Source: Pseudomonadota bacterium (GTDB taxonomy: Bacteria; Desulfobacterota; Syntrophobacteria; Syntrophobacterales; Syntrophobacteraceae). From it: a stretch of 23,994 bases of DNA. The stretch's first letter is position 1; each line of letters starts with the position of its first letter. Made by a program: the position numbers and the translations under genes. Below are positions 7,821-15,948 of the stretch, piece by piece. The notes beneath the pieces were generated by a model. That model was not told where the DNA came from. It searched no databases and worked only from the letters and a program-made list of their open reading frames with translations. Location: assembly GCA_023416335.1 (NCBI GenBank), contig JAEZHY010000091.1:1-23994 (forward strand). Direction: 5' to 3'.

Positions 7821-9853
7821 CAGGCCTTCTCCACCCGGACGGCACAGTATTTCAGCTCCGGGATCTTCGCCGTGGGATCGAAGGCAGTGTTGGTGAGGGC
7901 GTTTGCCGGGCTGTCCGCAAAATGGAAAGGCATAAAGACCATTCCACGGGATACGGACGATAGGACCCTTGCCCGCGCGTTTACTCCCCCGCGCCTGCTG
8001 ACGAGTCGAATCCGGTCGCCCGAACGGATCCCGAGCGCGGCGGCATCGTCCGGGTTCATCTCCGCGAAACCCTCGCCGGCCTCGGACAGGAGGTGCGGCG
8101 AATTCCCGGTCATCGTCGCGGTATGGAAATGCGCGTACATGCGCCCGGTGCTCAGCACAAGGGGGTAATCCGCATCGGGTTCTTCACTCGGCCTCTGATG
8201 GCGAATAGGAGAAAACAGGGCTTTGCCCCGCGGAAAACTTTCCCGATGCAGAACGGGCGTACCCGGGTGGTTTTCATCCGGACAGGGCCATTGCAGGCCG
8301 GGTGTCCCCAGCCGCGCGTAGCTCATGCCGGCATAGCTGGGAGTCAGCCGCGCCATTTCGGAGAAAACCTCCTCGGGCCCGGAATAGTTCCACTCACAGC
8401 CGAGCGCCCACGCCATGCGAATGATGATCTGCCAGTCGGCCAATGCCTCTCCGGGCGGCTCGACGGCTTTCCGGATTCTGGAACAGCGGCGCTCTGTGTT
8501 CGTGAAGGTTCCGTCTTTTTCGGAAGAAGCGGCCGCGGGCAGAACAATGTGCGCCAGTTCCGCCGTGCGACTCATGAAGAGGTCCTGCACGACCAGGAGG
8601 TCGAGTTTCGAGAGGGCCTCCCGCACGTGGGCGGCATCCGGGTCGCTCAGGGCCGGGTTTTCGCCCATGATGTAGAGTGCTTTGATTTTGCCTTCGAGCA
8701 TGGCCGGAACCATATCGGAAATCGTCATTCCCGGTTCCGTCGGCACGGGACGGCCCCAGGCACCGGAAAACTTCTCCTGGACGGCCGGGTCGGCCGCCTT
8801 CTGGTATCCGGGAAAAACGTCCGGCAACGCCCCCATGTCGCAGGCACCCTGGACGTTGTTCTGGCCGCGAAGAGGGTTCACCCCGCCGCCCGGCACTCCT
8901 ATGTTTCCGGTGATCAGGGCAAGGTTGCAGCAGGTCTTGACGCGGTCGACGCCGCTCGTGTACTGGGTAATCCCCATCGCATAGCACAGCGCGGCGGGCC
9001 GGTTTGCGGCATAAAGCTCCGCCATTTTTCGTATTGTCTCTGCAGGCACGCCGCAGATCCCGGATGCGAGTTCCGGCGTGTATTCTCCGAGAACGGTACG
9101 AAGTTCCGAAAATCCTTCGGTCCGGGCCTCGATATAGGCTTGGTCATGCATGCCCGCCGCAAGAATGGCGTTCATCATGCCGTTCAAAAGGGCAATGTCC
9201 GTTCCGGGGCGGGGCTGCACGGCAAGGTCCGCCAGATTGGAGAGTTGGACCCGCCGCGGATCGGCAACGAGCAGGACCGCTCCTTTCGCCTTTGCCCGCA
9301 TGATGCGCCGGGCAACCAGCGGATGGCATTCCGTCGTGTTGGACCCGATTACGAAGATGCAGCGGGCGTCCTCCAAGTCTGCCAGGGAGTTCGTCATTGC
9401 CCCGCTGCCAAGGGTTGCGGCAAGACCTGCCACGGTAGAGCTGTGTCAGAGCCTTGCGCAGTGGTCGATATTGTTGCTGCCGATAACGGCCCTCATGAAT
9501 TTCTGGGCCAGATAATTCTCTTCGTTCGAGGCTTTGGCCGACGCGAGCATTGCCACGGCTCCGGGACCGTTCTCGGCCAGGACTTTTCGGATCCCGTCGG
9601 CTGCCGGACCGATCGCCTCATCCCAGGCGGCGACTTCGAACTCACCGCCGCGGCGCACGAGGGGATGCGTAAGCCGGTTCGGGCTGAGTGCATGCTCGTA
9701 CAGGTTCCAGCCCTTGATGCACAGGCAGCCCTCGTTTACCGGGTAGGACCGGTTGGGCAGCGTGCCCACCAGGCGGCCGTCGACGACCTTATGGATCACC
9801 CCGCAACCGGTGCCGCAGTAAGAACACAATGAGGGTATCAGCCGGTTGTCCAT
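7820..9853 (-). CDS. fdhA: Selenocysteine-containing formate dehydrogenase, molybdopterin catalytic subunit
   Basis: This enzyme oxidises formate to CO2 or does the reverse, at a W/Mo bis-pterin centre. The reading frame is interrupted by one in-frame TGA (9448-9446), which I read as selenocysteine 136. The context NNIDHCARL-U-HSSTVAGL matches the active-site loop of FdhF-type enzymes, including the His after Sec, and a SECIS-like hairpin follows. Read through, the protein has 677 residues, close to E. coli FdhF. The N-terminal [4Fe-4S] site is Cys10, Cys13, Cys17 and Cys43, followed by the conserved Lys47. The C-terminal pterin domain has PLVLSTGRMYAHFHTATMTG and the terminal FHFADSPANALT. 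There is no signal peptide, so it is cytoplasmic. I start at MDNRLIPSL (ATG ending at 9853), with GGAG upstream and one base after the preceding stop. It has no NuoF or hydrogenase partner, so electrons probably leave through the Hdr-like and ferredoxin proteins of the same operon. Confidence 0.93.
9417..9448 (-). promoter_or_regulatory. Bacterial SECIS element directly after the Sec UGA
   Basis: Starting at the UGA, the transcript folds a stem GUGGCA (9433-9428) with UGCCGC (9422-9417) around the loop GGUCU. The bulge-loop phrase GCAGGUCU and its distance from the UGA (GGU starting at nucleotide 22) match what I know of the E. coli fdhF SECIS. It would recruit SelB with Sec-tRNA. Confidence 0.8.
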
Positions 9854-9854
9854 C

Positions 9855-11123
9855 TCAAAGCTCCGTATCGGTTTGCCGCGGTCTGCCCGGAGTGAGTCCG
9901 GTAAGGGTAAGCGACGCATTCAACATTTTCCCGATGGAAGCGGTACCCTCTTCCTCTTCCATACCGGTCGGCCAGTTATCGCCGGGGAGTTCCGCCCACC
10001 TTTGCATGAGCAGCGGGCATATCCCCAGAATCGATCCGACTGCGAGTTTTTCTTCAGCCCCCGGATGCGACAGGAGAAGAACGGGACGTTTTACGACACT
10101 TTCGGCATCCGGTCGGGCTGTGCGATTCAAAGGGAGATCGGTCAAAGCCTTTTCGATATCCGCAGCCGGCACTCCGCCGATTGCCGAGGCGGCGGACACG
10201 GGGTTGAGACCCAGCCGGGCGCAAATCGCAAGAGCCTGAGGCACCGAATCGGGACAGCTTTCGCTCATTGCGGCAAATCCGGCATGATCGGTACAGAGCA
10301 GGCCGGATCCCACCTTCTCCGGTTTCATATAGGCGAGGCACGGCCTGACGCAAAGTCGGCATGCAGCGGGCCTCCCCAGGTATTTCACCGCCGCTGTTTT
10401 CGCAGCCTCGCCGAGTCCGGCCGATTCGATCACTTCGATAAAGCCCTTATGGCCCGATTCCGGCCCGGATATCCCGAAAAGCGAGCGGCCGAAATCCGCA
10501 TTCGGCATCGGACCGTTTCCCGCAAGGACTATGGCCGTGAGATTGTGAGCAGCCATCCAGCCGGCGAGGGTGCCCCGATCGAGGCTCGTCCCGGCTTCCA
10601 GGCCGGCTGAAGCCCAGGTCGAGCGATTTCTTCCGGCAGGGCCGCAAAGAATCAGGCTCTGGCGGAAATCCGGACGGCGCGCCAGGAGGCTCTTTCTCAT
10701 ACCCGACACATCGAGTTTTTCGATTCCGCCGGACGGCTCGATAACCGCCCCCCTGCCCGCGATCACCAGGACCGAGGGTCCCGGCGCGGTCCCGGTTAGG
10801 ACCGCGAAATCAACTCCGGCCGATTTCAGAGCCGGGCCATGGTTCGGGAAAAGGGGTATTCCCGCCTGCTTTCCGTCCGGACCGGGACAGGAGGCGAAGA
10901 GTGCCCCCGAACCAGGCGTCATTGTGCCGGTGAGAGGTCCGGTTGCAAGGATGAGCGCATCCGGGTAGATGCCTGAGAGAAGGGCAGCAGCGGTTTCGCC
11001 TCCGACGACTGCACTCTTGGAGGCATCCCGCAAAGGCTCCGGCCAGGGCACAACCGCTGCATTCCCGGTCCCAAGATCGGCCAGGACAAAATTCCCATGG
11101 AAGAAGCTGTTTAGCGGAGGCAT
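9855..11123 (-). CDS. Shortened aldehyde ferredoxin oxidoreductase-like protein, probably non-catalytic
   Basis: This 422-residue protein is an AOR paralogue; family members usually have about 600 residues. The N-terminal AOR signature survives (ALILATGPLTGTMTPGSG at about 56-73). Three cluster cysteines are spaced as in AOR (CRLCVRPC, Cys255, 258, 262), and a plausible fourth is Cys369 in SILGICPLL. However, the two DxxGL(C/D) motifs that contact the pterin in P. furiosus AOR read ARLGLN and SILGIC here, so both aspartates are lost. I infer it keeps a [4Fe-4S] cluster but may not bind the tungstopterin, acting as an electron-transfer or structural subunit. It overlaps the NapH-like gene by 13 bases, has GGAGG upstream, and ends one base before the formate dehydrogenase start. 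Confidence 0.75.
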   Translation of the reverse strand: MPPLNSFFHGNFVLADLGTGNAAVVPWPEPLRDASKSAVVGGETAAALLSGIYPDALILATGPLTGTMTPGSGALFASCPGPDGKQAGIPLFPNHGPALKSAGVDFAVLTGTAPGPSVLVIAGRGAVIEPSGGIEKLDVSGMRKSLLARRPDFRQSLILCGPAGRNRSTWASAGLEAGTSLDRGTLAGWMAAHNLTAIVLAGNGPMPNADFGRSLFGISGPESGHKGFIEVIESAGLGEAAKTAAVKYLGRPAACRLCVRPCLAYMKPEKVGSGLLCTDHAGFAAMSESCPDSVPQALAICARLGLNPVSAASAIGGVPAADIEKALTDLPLNRTARPDAESVVKRPVLLLSHPGAEEKLAVGSILGICPLLMQRWAELPGDNWPTGMEEEEGTASIGKMLNASLTLTGLTPGRPRQTDTEL

Positions 11124-12514
11124 TCGTCACCTCCACTCTGTTTGCCGCAACCAGCCGGCGCGATCCGCCTTTCGGAGGGCCCCGCCTTCTGCCAACGGAA
11201 GCGGATCTTCACCGCTCCGTGCGGGCATGTATCCATGCAGCGCAGGCACATGATGCATTCACTCATGTCGAGCCGCGGGCTCACTCCCTCGCGCAGGTCC
11301 GAAGTCGGTACGACCCCCATGGGGCAGGTTTCCGCGCACCGCATGCAGGAGAATTTCTTGCACCGGGACGCCCCTATAACAATCTTTATCAGTCCGATCT
11401 TTGCGCAGAGGGCAAGCAGAGCGCCGACCGGGCAAAGATAGCGGCACCAGGACCTCTTTTCGCTCGTTTCCAGTGCTGCTACCGCAGGAACGATCGCCAG
11501 CTCGGCCCCACCGACAACTCCCTGGAAGCCGTAGGAGCGGCAAAGAGTCCCAATCGGGCAGACCGTGCAAAAAGCCTGGTAACCCGCGCCGCCGCTGACG
11601 CCCAGGGCTGCCGCGGCCACGCCGTACTTGGCAAGGCGGGTGCGCAGGAACTGCGGCAGACGAAACCTGCGCGGCACGATCTTGCCTGCGAGGTCCAGGA
11701 AAAATCCGAAAGGACAGAGCCACCCGCACGCCGCGCGCCCGGTCAGGACGGTCAACACGACCAGGAAAAGGGCGGCAAATACTGTGGTAAAGAGGATTAT
11801 TTTGCTCGCGGCAATGTTTTGCAGAAGCCCGAGCGGACATGCAAAAGAGAGATCGCCGACGCTGAGCGAGCAGACCGTTCCCACCAGGACCACGACAAAC
11901 AGGAGGAAGGCCAGCACCTGGGTCGGCCATCGCAGCAGCCGGATCCAGCCAAGGGCCTTTCCGGGCGAATACTCCAGGGCTTTCTGGGGACAGGCTTCGC
12001 TGCATTCGGGATGTCCGCCGCAAAGGTCGCACTTGAGCACCCTGCCCTCTGGTTCCCGTCGCGGCGCTGCTTCCGGGCAGGCAGTGATGCAAATCCCGCA
12101 GTGTGCGCACAGCCGGTCATCAACGAACACTATGCCGGCTTCGTCTCTGCTGATGGCCTTTTGGGGACACGCCGGGAGGCAGAGCGGATCGAGGCAGTGC
12201 TGACAGAAAACGGCAAAACTCGCGCCCGCCGTTTCGTCTCGCAACACCTGGATGCGGGCGGAATCGACCCGGGACTCGCTGCGGGCGGAACAGACGGTCT
12301 CGCAGGTGCCGCAACCGGTGCAGCGGTCGGGATCGAACACCATCCTGGGTTCTCTTTTGGGCCGGAGCTTTCTTTTCCAGAAATTCCAGGACAACCGGGA
12401 CGGACTCGGGACCTCCTTTGGTGTCGGCATGTGTTCGTGCCGGCGGTGCCCCGGTGTCGCCAAGGGCCGACTGCCGGTCCCTGTGCTCTGCGAGCGGCGC
12501 TCTAATGTTTCCAC
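11111..12514 (-). CDS. Ferredoxin-NapH fusion, membrane polyferredoxin
   Basis: This 467-residue protein joins two modules. Residues about 55-180 form a four-cluster ferredoxin of the DMSO reductase/AOR-partner type, with cysteine sets starting CTGCGTCETVC and FCQHCLDPLC, then CAHCGICITAC and CDLCGGHPEC. From about 195 it becomes a NapH/CcoG-like membrane protein with hydrophobic segments at about 197-217, 238-260, 296-315 and 330-348. It carries the family motifs CGWLCPFG (263-270) and CRYLCPVG (357-364). A last ferredoxin domain at about 385-432 ends it (CMRCAETCP, CIMCLRCMDTCP). It should pass electrons between the cytoplasmic enzymes and the membrane or quinone pool. The start is GTG at 12514, with GAGG eight bases before; the HdrC-like gene ends 16 bases upstream. 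Confidence 0.85.
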   Translation of the reverse strand: METLERRSQSTGTGSRPLATPGHRRHEHMPTPKEVPSPSRLSWNFWKRKLRPKREPRMVFDPDRCTGCGTCETVCSARSESRVDSARIQVLRDETAGASFAVFCQHCLDPLCLPACPQKAISRDEAGIVFVDDRLCAHCGICITACPEAAPRREPEGRVLKCDLCGGHPECSEACPQKALEYSPGKALGWIRLLRWPTQVLAFLLFVVVLVGTVCSLSVGDLSFACPLGLLQNIAASKIILFTTVFAALFLVVLTVLTGRAACGWLCPFGFFLDLAGKIVPRRFRLPQFLRTRLAKYGVAAAALGVSGGAGYQAFCTVCPIGTLCRSYGFQGVVGGAELAIVPAVAALETSEKRSWCRYLCPVGALLALCAKIGLIKIVIGASRCKKFSCMRCAETCPMGVVPTSDLREGVSPRLDMSECIMCLRCMDTCPHGAVKIRFRWQKAGPSERRIAPAGCGKQSGGDECLR

Positions 12515-12530
12515 GCTTCGATCCTCGCGA

Positions 12531-12974
12531 TCAACTGTTGTTGCGGACGTAGGCCTGACGGCGGCAGGCCGGGCAATATTTCAGATATCCCAGCTCCGAA
12601 TCGGGCAGGACCGACCGGAGGTAATCCATCACGGGTTTGGGCGGCAGATCGGCCCCGCACCCGGCGCACGCGCCGCTTCCCGATTCATTTGCGGACTGCC
12701 GTGCAAGAGGCCTCAGCCGGTTCACCAAATCGCAGCAGTCCACACCAGCCGGACAGGTTTTCGCGCAGGCCTGACATTGCGTGCAGCACCAGACCGCCCG
12801 GTCTTTCAGGATCTCCCTTCCGCGGAGCGCCTGCTGCACGATTCCGCGCGGCGAAAGGTCCGGAGAAATACCCGGATACATTTCGGCCATGGGACAGACG
12901 GCTGTGCATTTTCCGCACTCGACGCAAAGACCGGCCGCGGACTGGAGGAGCGCAAATTCGAATTCATCAGGCAT
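12531..12974 (-). CDS. HdrC-like iron-sulfur protein with zinc-ribbon-like tail
   Basis: This 147-residue protein has two [4Fe-4S] motifs in the HdrC arrangement, CVECGKCTAVCP (Cys17, 20, 23, 27) and CTQCQACAKTCP (Cys64, 67, 70, 74). It carries electrons within heterodisulfide-reductase-like complexes. After about residue 100, two extra CxxC pairs (CAGC 103-106, CPAC 134-137) suggest a small zinc ribbon that ordinary HdrC lacks. The usual partner HdrB, with its CCG domains, is not encoded in the window. I start at MPDEFEF because this ATG overlaps the upstream stop by eight bases, as is common in this operon. Confidence 0.85.
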   Translation of the reverse strand: MPDEFEFALLQSAAGLCVECGKCTAVCPMAEMYPGISPDLSPRGIVQQALRGREILKDRAVWCCTQCQACAKTCPAGVDCCDLVNRLRPLARQSANESGSGACAGCGADLPPKPVMDYLRSVLPDSELGYLKYCPACRRQAYVRNNS

Positions 12975-13773
12975 GGTCGTCTCCCCTGGCGGCCCGGGTG
13001 TCTTCCCAGAGCGGCTCAACCTCGCGTCCGGCGGTGAGCAGCGGCGAGAGAGCGGCTGTACCGCTCACGTACCCGGTGCGCTCCCGCAGGGCATTGCGCA
13101 TGGCCAGGTGAATGTCCAGAAGGGGCAGTCCCGAAGGGCAACTATCCCGGCACGCACCACACCCCACGCATCTGTCCGCAAGGTGCATGGCACGAATCAG
13201 GTGGAAAGCCAGAGGATCGGGCGGCACCCTGCCTTTGGTCACGTATCCGCCCTCTTCCAATTTGCATTCCGGGCAGACGCATATCGGGCAGGCGTTCCTG
13301 CAGCCGTAGCATTTTATGCAGCGGCTGAAATGGGCGCGCCAGACTTCGAGCCTGTCCGGCCCGGCAATCGAGGCGGGAAAGCCTTGGCCGGCAGGCGGCT
13401 CACTGTCGGGGGCATCCGGAGGCCAGGGTGTCTCACAACGGCATATTGCGGCCTGTTCAGCCGAACAGTTCAACCCGATCGGCCGGACGGCGCCCGGACG
13501 CAACTGTCCCGCTTTTTCAAGCTCGATCAGAGCGCGCATGTCGCACCCGCGGCATACCAGGCCGAGAGAGGCTCCATCAGGGAGAGCCTGCGCCATTTGC
13601 CAGGCGGTTTTGGCGAGGGGCCATTTTGGCTCCGTGACCATAGACGCCGCCTCCTGCACCGAGGCAAAAACACGCGGCACAACAGCGCCTTCCTCCTCGC
13701 ACAAGCCGAGAACTCCAATACTCCCTTCCTCGGAGAAGAGTTGTGCCACCCTGTCCCACAGTTCAACAAGCAT
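12967..13773 (-). CDS. FrhB/FdhB-like iron-sulfur protein
   Basis: This 268-residue cytoplasmic protein has an N-terminal half resembling the F420 hydrogenase/formate dehydrogenase beta family (GLVCRGCDMRALIELEKAGQL at about 71-91). A cysteine-rich centre follows (CIKCYGCRNACPICVCPEC, from Cys152), then a classical [4Fe-4S] motif CVGCGACRDSCP (Cys202, 205, 208, 212). Such proteins link a dehydrogenase to Hdr or ferredoxin and may bind flavin. No F420-specific feature is visible. The ATG ending at 13773 overlaps the MvhD-like gene by 11 bases; an upstream extension of the frame would overlap it much more and is rejected. It may be the direct electron acceptor of the formate dehydrogenase. Confidence 0.8.
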   Translation of the reverse strand: MLVELWDRVAQLFSEEGSIGVLGLCEEEGAVVPRVFASVQEAASMVTEPKWPLAKTAWQMAQALPDGASLGLVCRGCDMRALIELEKAGQLRPGAVRPIGLNCSAEQAAICRCETPWPPDAPDSEPPAGQGFPASIAGPDRLEVWRAHFSRCIKCYGCRNACPICVCPECKLEEGGYVTKGRVPPDPLAFHLIRAMHLADRCVGCGACRDSCPSGLPLLDIHLAMRNALRERTGYVSGTAALSPLLTAGREVEPLWEDTRAARGDDHA

Positions 13774-14239
13774 GGCATTCCTCCCACGGCGGCGGCAAAA
13801 GATCGGGGTTGATCGCCGGCAATTTGGAAAGATCGGAAATGAACTCGCGGACAAGGCCGGAAAACTGGAATCCCTCGTGGGCGGTGCCCCAGGAGAGCAG
13901 AAGCCGGCGGCGATCGATCCCGATGATATCGAGCAGGTCCTGCAATAGCGTCAGCCGCAGCCGCGCAGGCCGGTTGGCTTCATTATGCCGGCAGCCCCCG
14001 AGATGGCAGCCGAGTACGGCAACACCGTCCAGGCCGTCGGCGAGTGCCCTGAGTACCAGGTCCGGTTCGACGCCGGCCGCGCATTCAACCGGGATGAGCC
14101 GGAAGGAAGGGGGCAGATCGAACCGTTCTTTTCCCGCCCTGTCAGCGCCCAGCAGCGCGCACCAGCGGCAGGCAAATATCACTGCCCGGACCGGTCGATT
14201 TTCGTTATCGGGTCTAGGTTGAGCATCTGGTGCCGTCAT
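13763..14239 (-). CDS. MvhD-like electron-transfer protein
   Basis: This 158-residue protein matches the delta subunit of methyl-viologen-reducing hydrogenase (also FlpD), which carries electrons from a hydrogenase or formate dehydrogenase to HdrA. It has the cysteine pattern FACRWC (Cys24, 27), VECAAGV (Cys53) and LGCHLGGCRHNEAN (Cys78, 83), the [2Fe-2S] ligands in this family. Its ATG overlaps the HdrA-like stop (ATGA). There is no hydrogenase gene in the window, so its donor is most likely the formate dehydrogenase of this operon. Confidence 0.88.
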   Translation of the reverse strand: MTAPDAQPRPDNENRPVRAVIFACRWCALLGADRAGKERFDLPPSFRLIPVECAAGVEPDLVLRALADGLDGVAVLGCHLGGCRHNEANRPARLRLTLLQDLLDIIGIDRRRLLLSWGTAHEGFQFSGLVREFISDLSKLPAINPDLLPPPWEECHAC

Positions 14240-15948
14240 AAAACAATCCTTGGCGCAATTTCGCGCAACATTGCGCGCAAAGCGGTGCTGTTGTGTTCCG
14301 GGACCCTTGCGGCCCCGCTCGGACAGACCGCGGCGCAAAGTCCGCAGCCGCGGCAGCGTGCCCCTGAAACCACGGCCCTCCCGTCATCGTCTCGGCGGCA
14401 TGCCCCATACGGGCAAACCGCAATGCACTGCCCGCAACGGCTGCAGGCCTCGGTCCTTGTCGATGCGGTGCCCGATACCGGACCCGCGAGAGCCAGGGCT
14501 TTGCGGTGGATTTCTCCTTCAGCGAGGAAGGCCGCAGCTTTCATCGCAGCAGCTCGCCCCTGTTCAACCGCCCGGTCCGCCGATACCGGCCATCGCGCGG
14601 TCCCGCAGAGATACACCCCGGAAACCGGGGCCGAGAGAGGCTGCATCGGCTCCCTGCCGCAGGCGAATCCCATATTGTCCAGGCGAACGCAGAGACCTTC
14701 GGCCAGGCCGGCGGTCTCCGGGCGGGGCTTGAGCGGAGTACTGAGAGCGACAATATCGGCCGGAAGCTCCAGGGAACGGGTCGAGAGGCCATCGCGCAGG
14801 AAAACGGATGCAACGTGCCCGTTTCCCCGCACTTCGGGCGGATCGGTGGGATCGTACACGACGAAGCGCACCCCCGCCGCCATCGCCCGCCGGTAGAGTT
14901 CTTCGAGGACCTTTCCCGGTGCCATGATTCCCCTGTGGAGGACGGTCACGGCAATTTCCGGGCTCAGAGTTTTTATCCTGACTGCATTTTTCAGGGCGGT
15001 CGGGCAGCAGATCGAGCTGCAATACGGGTGGGCATCTTCCCTTGCCGCGATGCACTGGATGAAGACGGCACTCCTGAATTCGGAAGCCACAGCCCCTTCC
15101 GCTTCCAGCTTTTTCAGCCGGGTTTCGAGTTCGAGCTGACTGATAACCCCGGGCAGTTCACCAGCCCGGAACCTGTTTTCGGGAAGGACCGGCTGAGCCC
15201 CGCAGGCCAGGATGACCGCTCCCGCGGTCAGGACTTCGTCACGGCCCTCGCGGTTCAGGTGAGCCTCGAAGCGGCCGGGGTCCCCATCGATTCGGGTAAC
15301 TGAAGTTTTCGGCAGAAATTCGACCGCAGGATGCTCTATTCCGCGCAGCAGCGGGGACAGTAAATCCTGGCTGGGAATATTGTGCGGGAACAGTCTGCCG
15401 ATCTGGTTCAGCAGGCCTCCCATGCGCCCGAGGCGATCGGCCAGAGTCACTGCCATTCCCATCTGGGCAAGTGTTCCTGCAGCCGCCAATCCGGCAGGAC
15501 CGGCCCCAACCACGAGGACGCGTTTTTCGACACGCACCGGGGTAAATGCAACCCCCTCCTGGTGCTCCAGTTTCGTCAATCCCATGCAGATCAGGTCGGC
15601 AGCCTTGGCCGCGGCAGATTCGGGATCTCCCGCATGGATCCAGGCACAACCCTCTCGAATGTCCGCCAGGAACACCGGCACCTGACAATCGCGTGCTGCG
15701 ATCCCGTCGAGGACGCCACGCCCTTTGGCAAAAGGGGAGCATGCGGCAACGAGCACGGATGCGGGCTTTTCGCGCTCGATCAAGGCATAAAGGTTGTCCA
15801 GGTCCTTTTGTCGGCACAGGGAAGGCATGAATTCCAGACGAACCGATTGTCTTCGCACCGCGATCGCATCCGCCATGGCTTGCTCGGGGATCGCGCTGCT
15901 CAGAGTGCCGTGACAGGTGCAGGCGATTACCAGCGATTTTCGGCTCAT
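14236..15948 (-). CDS. HdrA-like flavo-iron-sulfur protein (with N-terminal domain)
   Basis: This 570-residue protein is similar in layout to HdrA, the flavin subunit where electrons are bifurcated. The N-terminal domain (about 1-130) has ACTCHG, VAACSPF and DIREGCAWIHAGDPE, all typical of HdrA. The FAD-binding loop is GAGPAG (148-153), followed by a thioredoxin-reductase-like region with a cysteine motif near YCSSICC (about 310). Two C-terminal [4Fe-4S] clusters follow: CSRCGQCIAVCP (502-513) and CRGCGLCAAVCP (532-543). The start MSRKSLVI overlaps the stop of the other HdrA-like gene by four bases. With that second copy it may form a two-flavoprotein heterodimer. Confidence 0.87.
   Translation of the reverse strand: MSRKSLVIACTCHGTLSSAIPEQAMADAIAVRRQSVRLEFMPSLCRQKDLDNLYALIEREKPASVLVAACSPFAKGRGVLDGIAARDCQVPVFLADIREGCAWIHAGDPESAAAKAADLICMGLTKLEHQEGVAFTPVRVEKRVLVVGAGPAGLAAAGTLAQMGMAVTLADRLGRMGGLLNQIGRLFPHNIPSQDLLSPLLRGIEHPAVEFLPKTSVTRIDGDPGRFEAHLNREGRDEVLTAGAVILACGAQPVLPENRFRAGELPGVISQLELETRLKKLEAEGAVASEFRSAVFIQCIAAREDAHPYCSSICCPTALKNAVRIKTLSPEIAVTVLHRGIMAPGKVLEELYRRAMAAGVRFVVYDPTDPPEVRGNGHVASVFLRDGLSTRSLELPADIVALSTPLKPRPETAGLAEGLCVRLDNMGFACGREPMQPLSAPVSGVYLCGTARWPVSADRAVEQGRAAAMKAAAFLAEGEIHRKALALAGPVSGTASTRTEACSRCGQCIAVCPYGACRRDDDGRAVVSGARCRGCGLCAAVCPSGAARVPEHNSTALRAMLREIAPRIVL

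Noticed and set aside
9417..9448. Frameshift or nonsense pseudogene in the formate dehydrogenase
   Set aside because: The frame continues unchanged after a single TGA exactly at the known selenocysteine position, with a SECIS-like hairpin.
8093..9832. A 579-residue plus-strand open frame
   Set aside because: It is antisense to the formate dehydrogenase, has no recognisable motifs, and is explained by high GC.
11219..12505. A 428-residue plus-strand open frame
   Set aside because: It is a shadow of the ferredoxin-NapH gene with no domains of its own.
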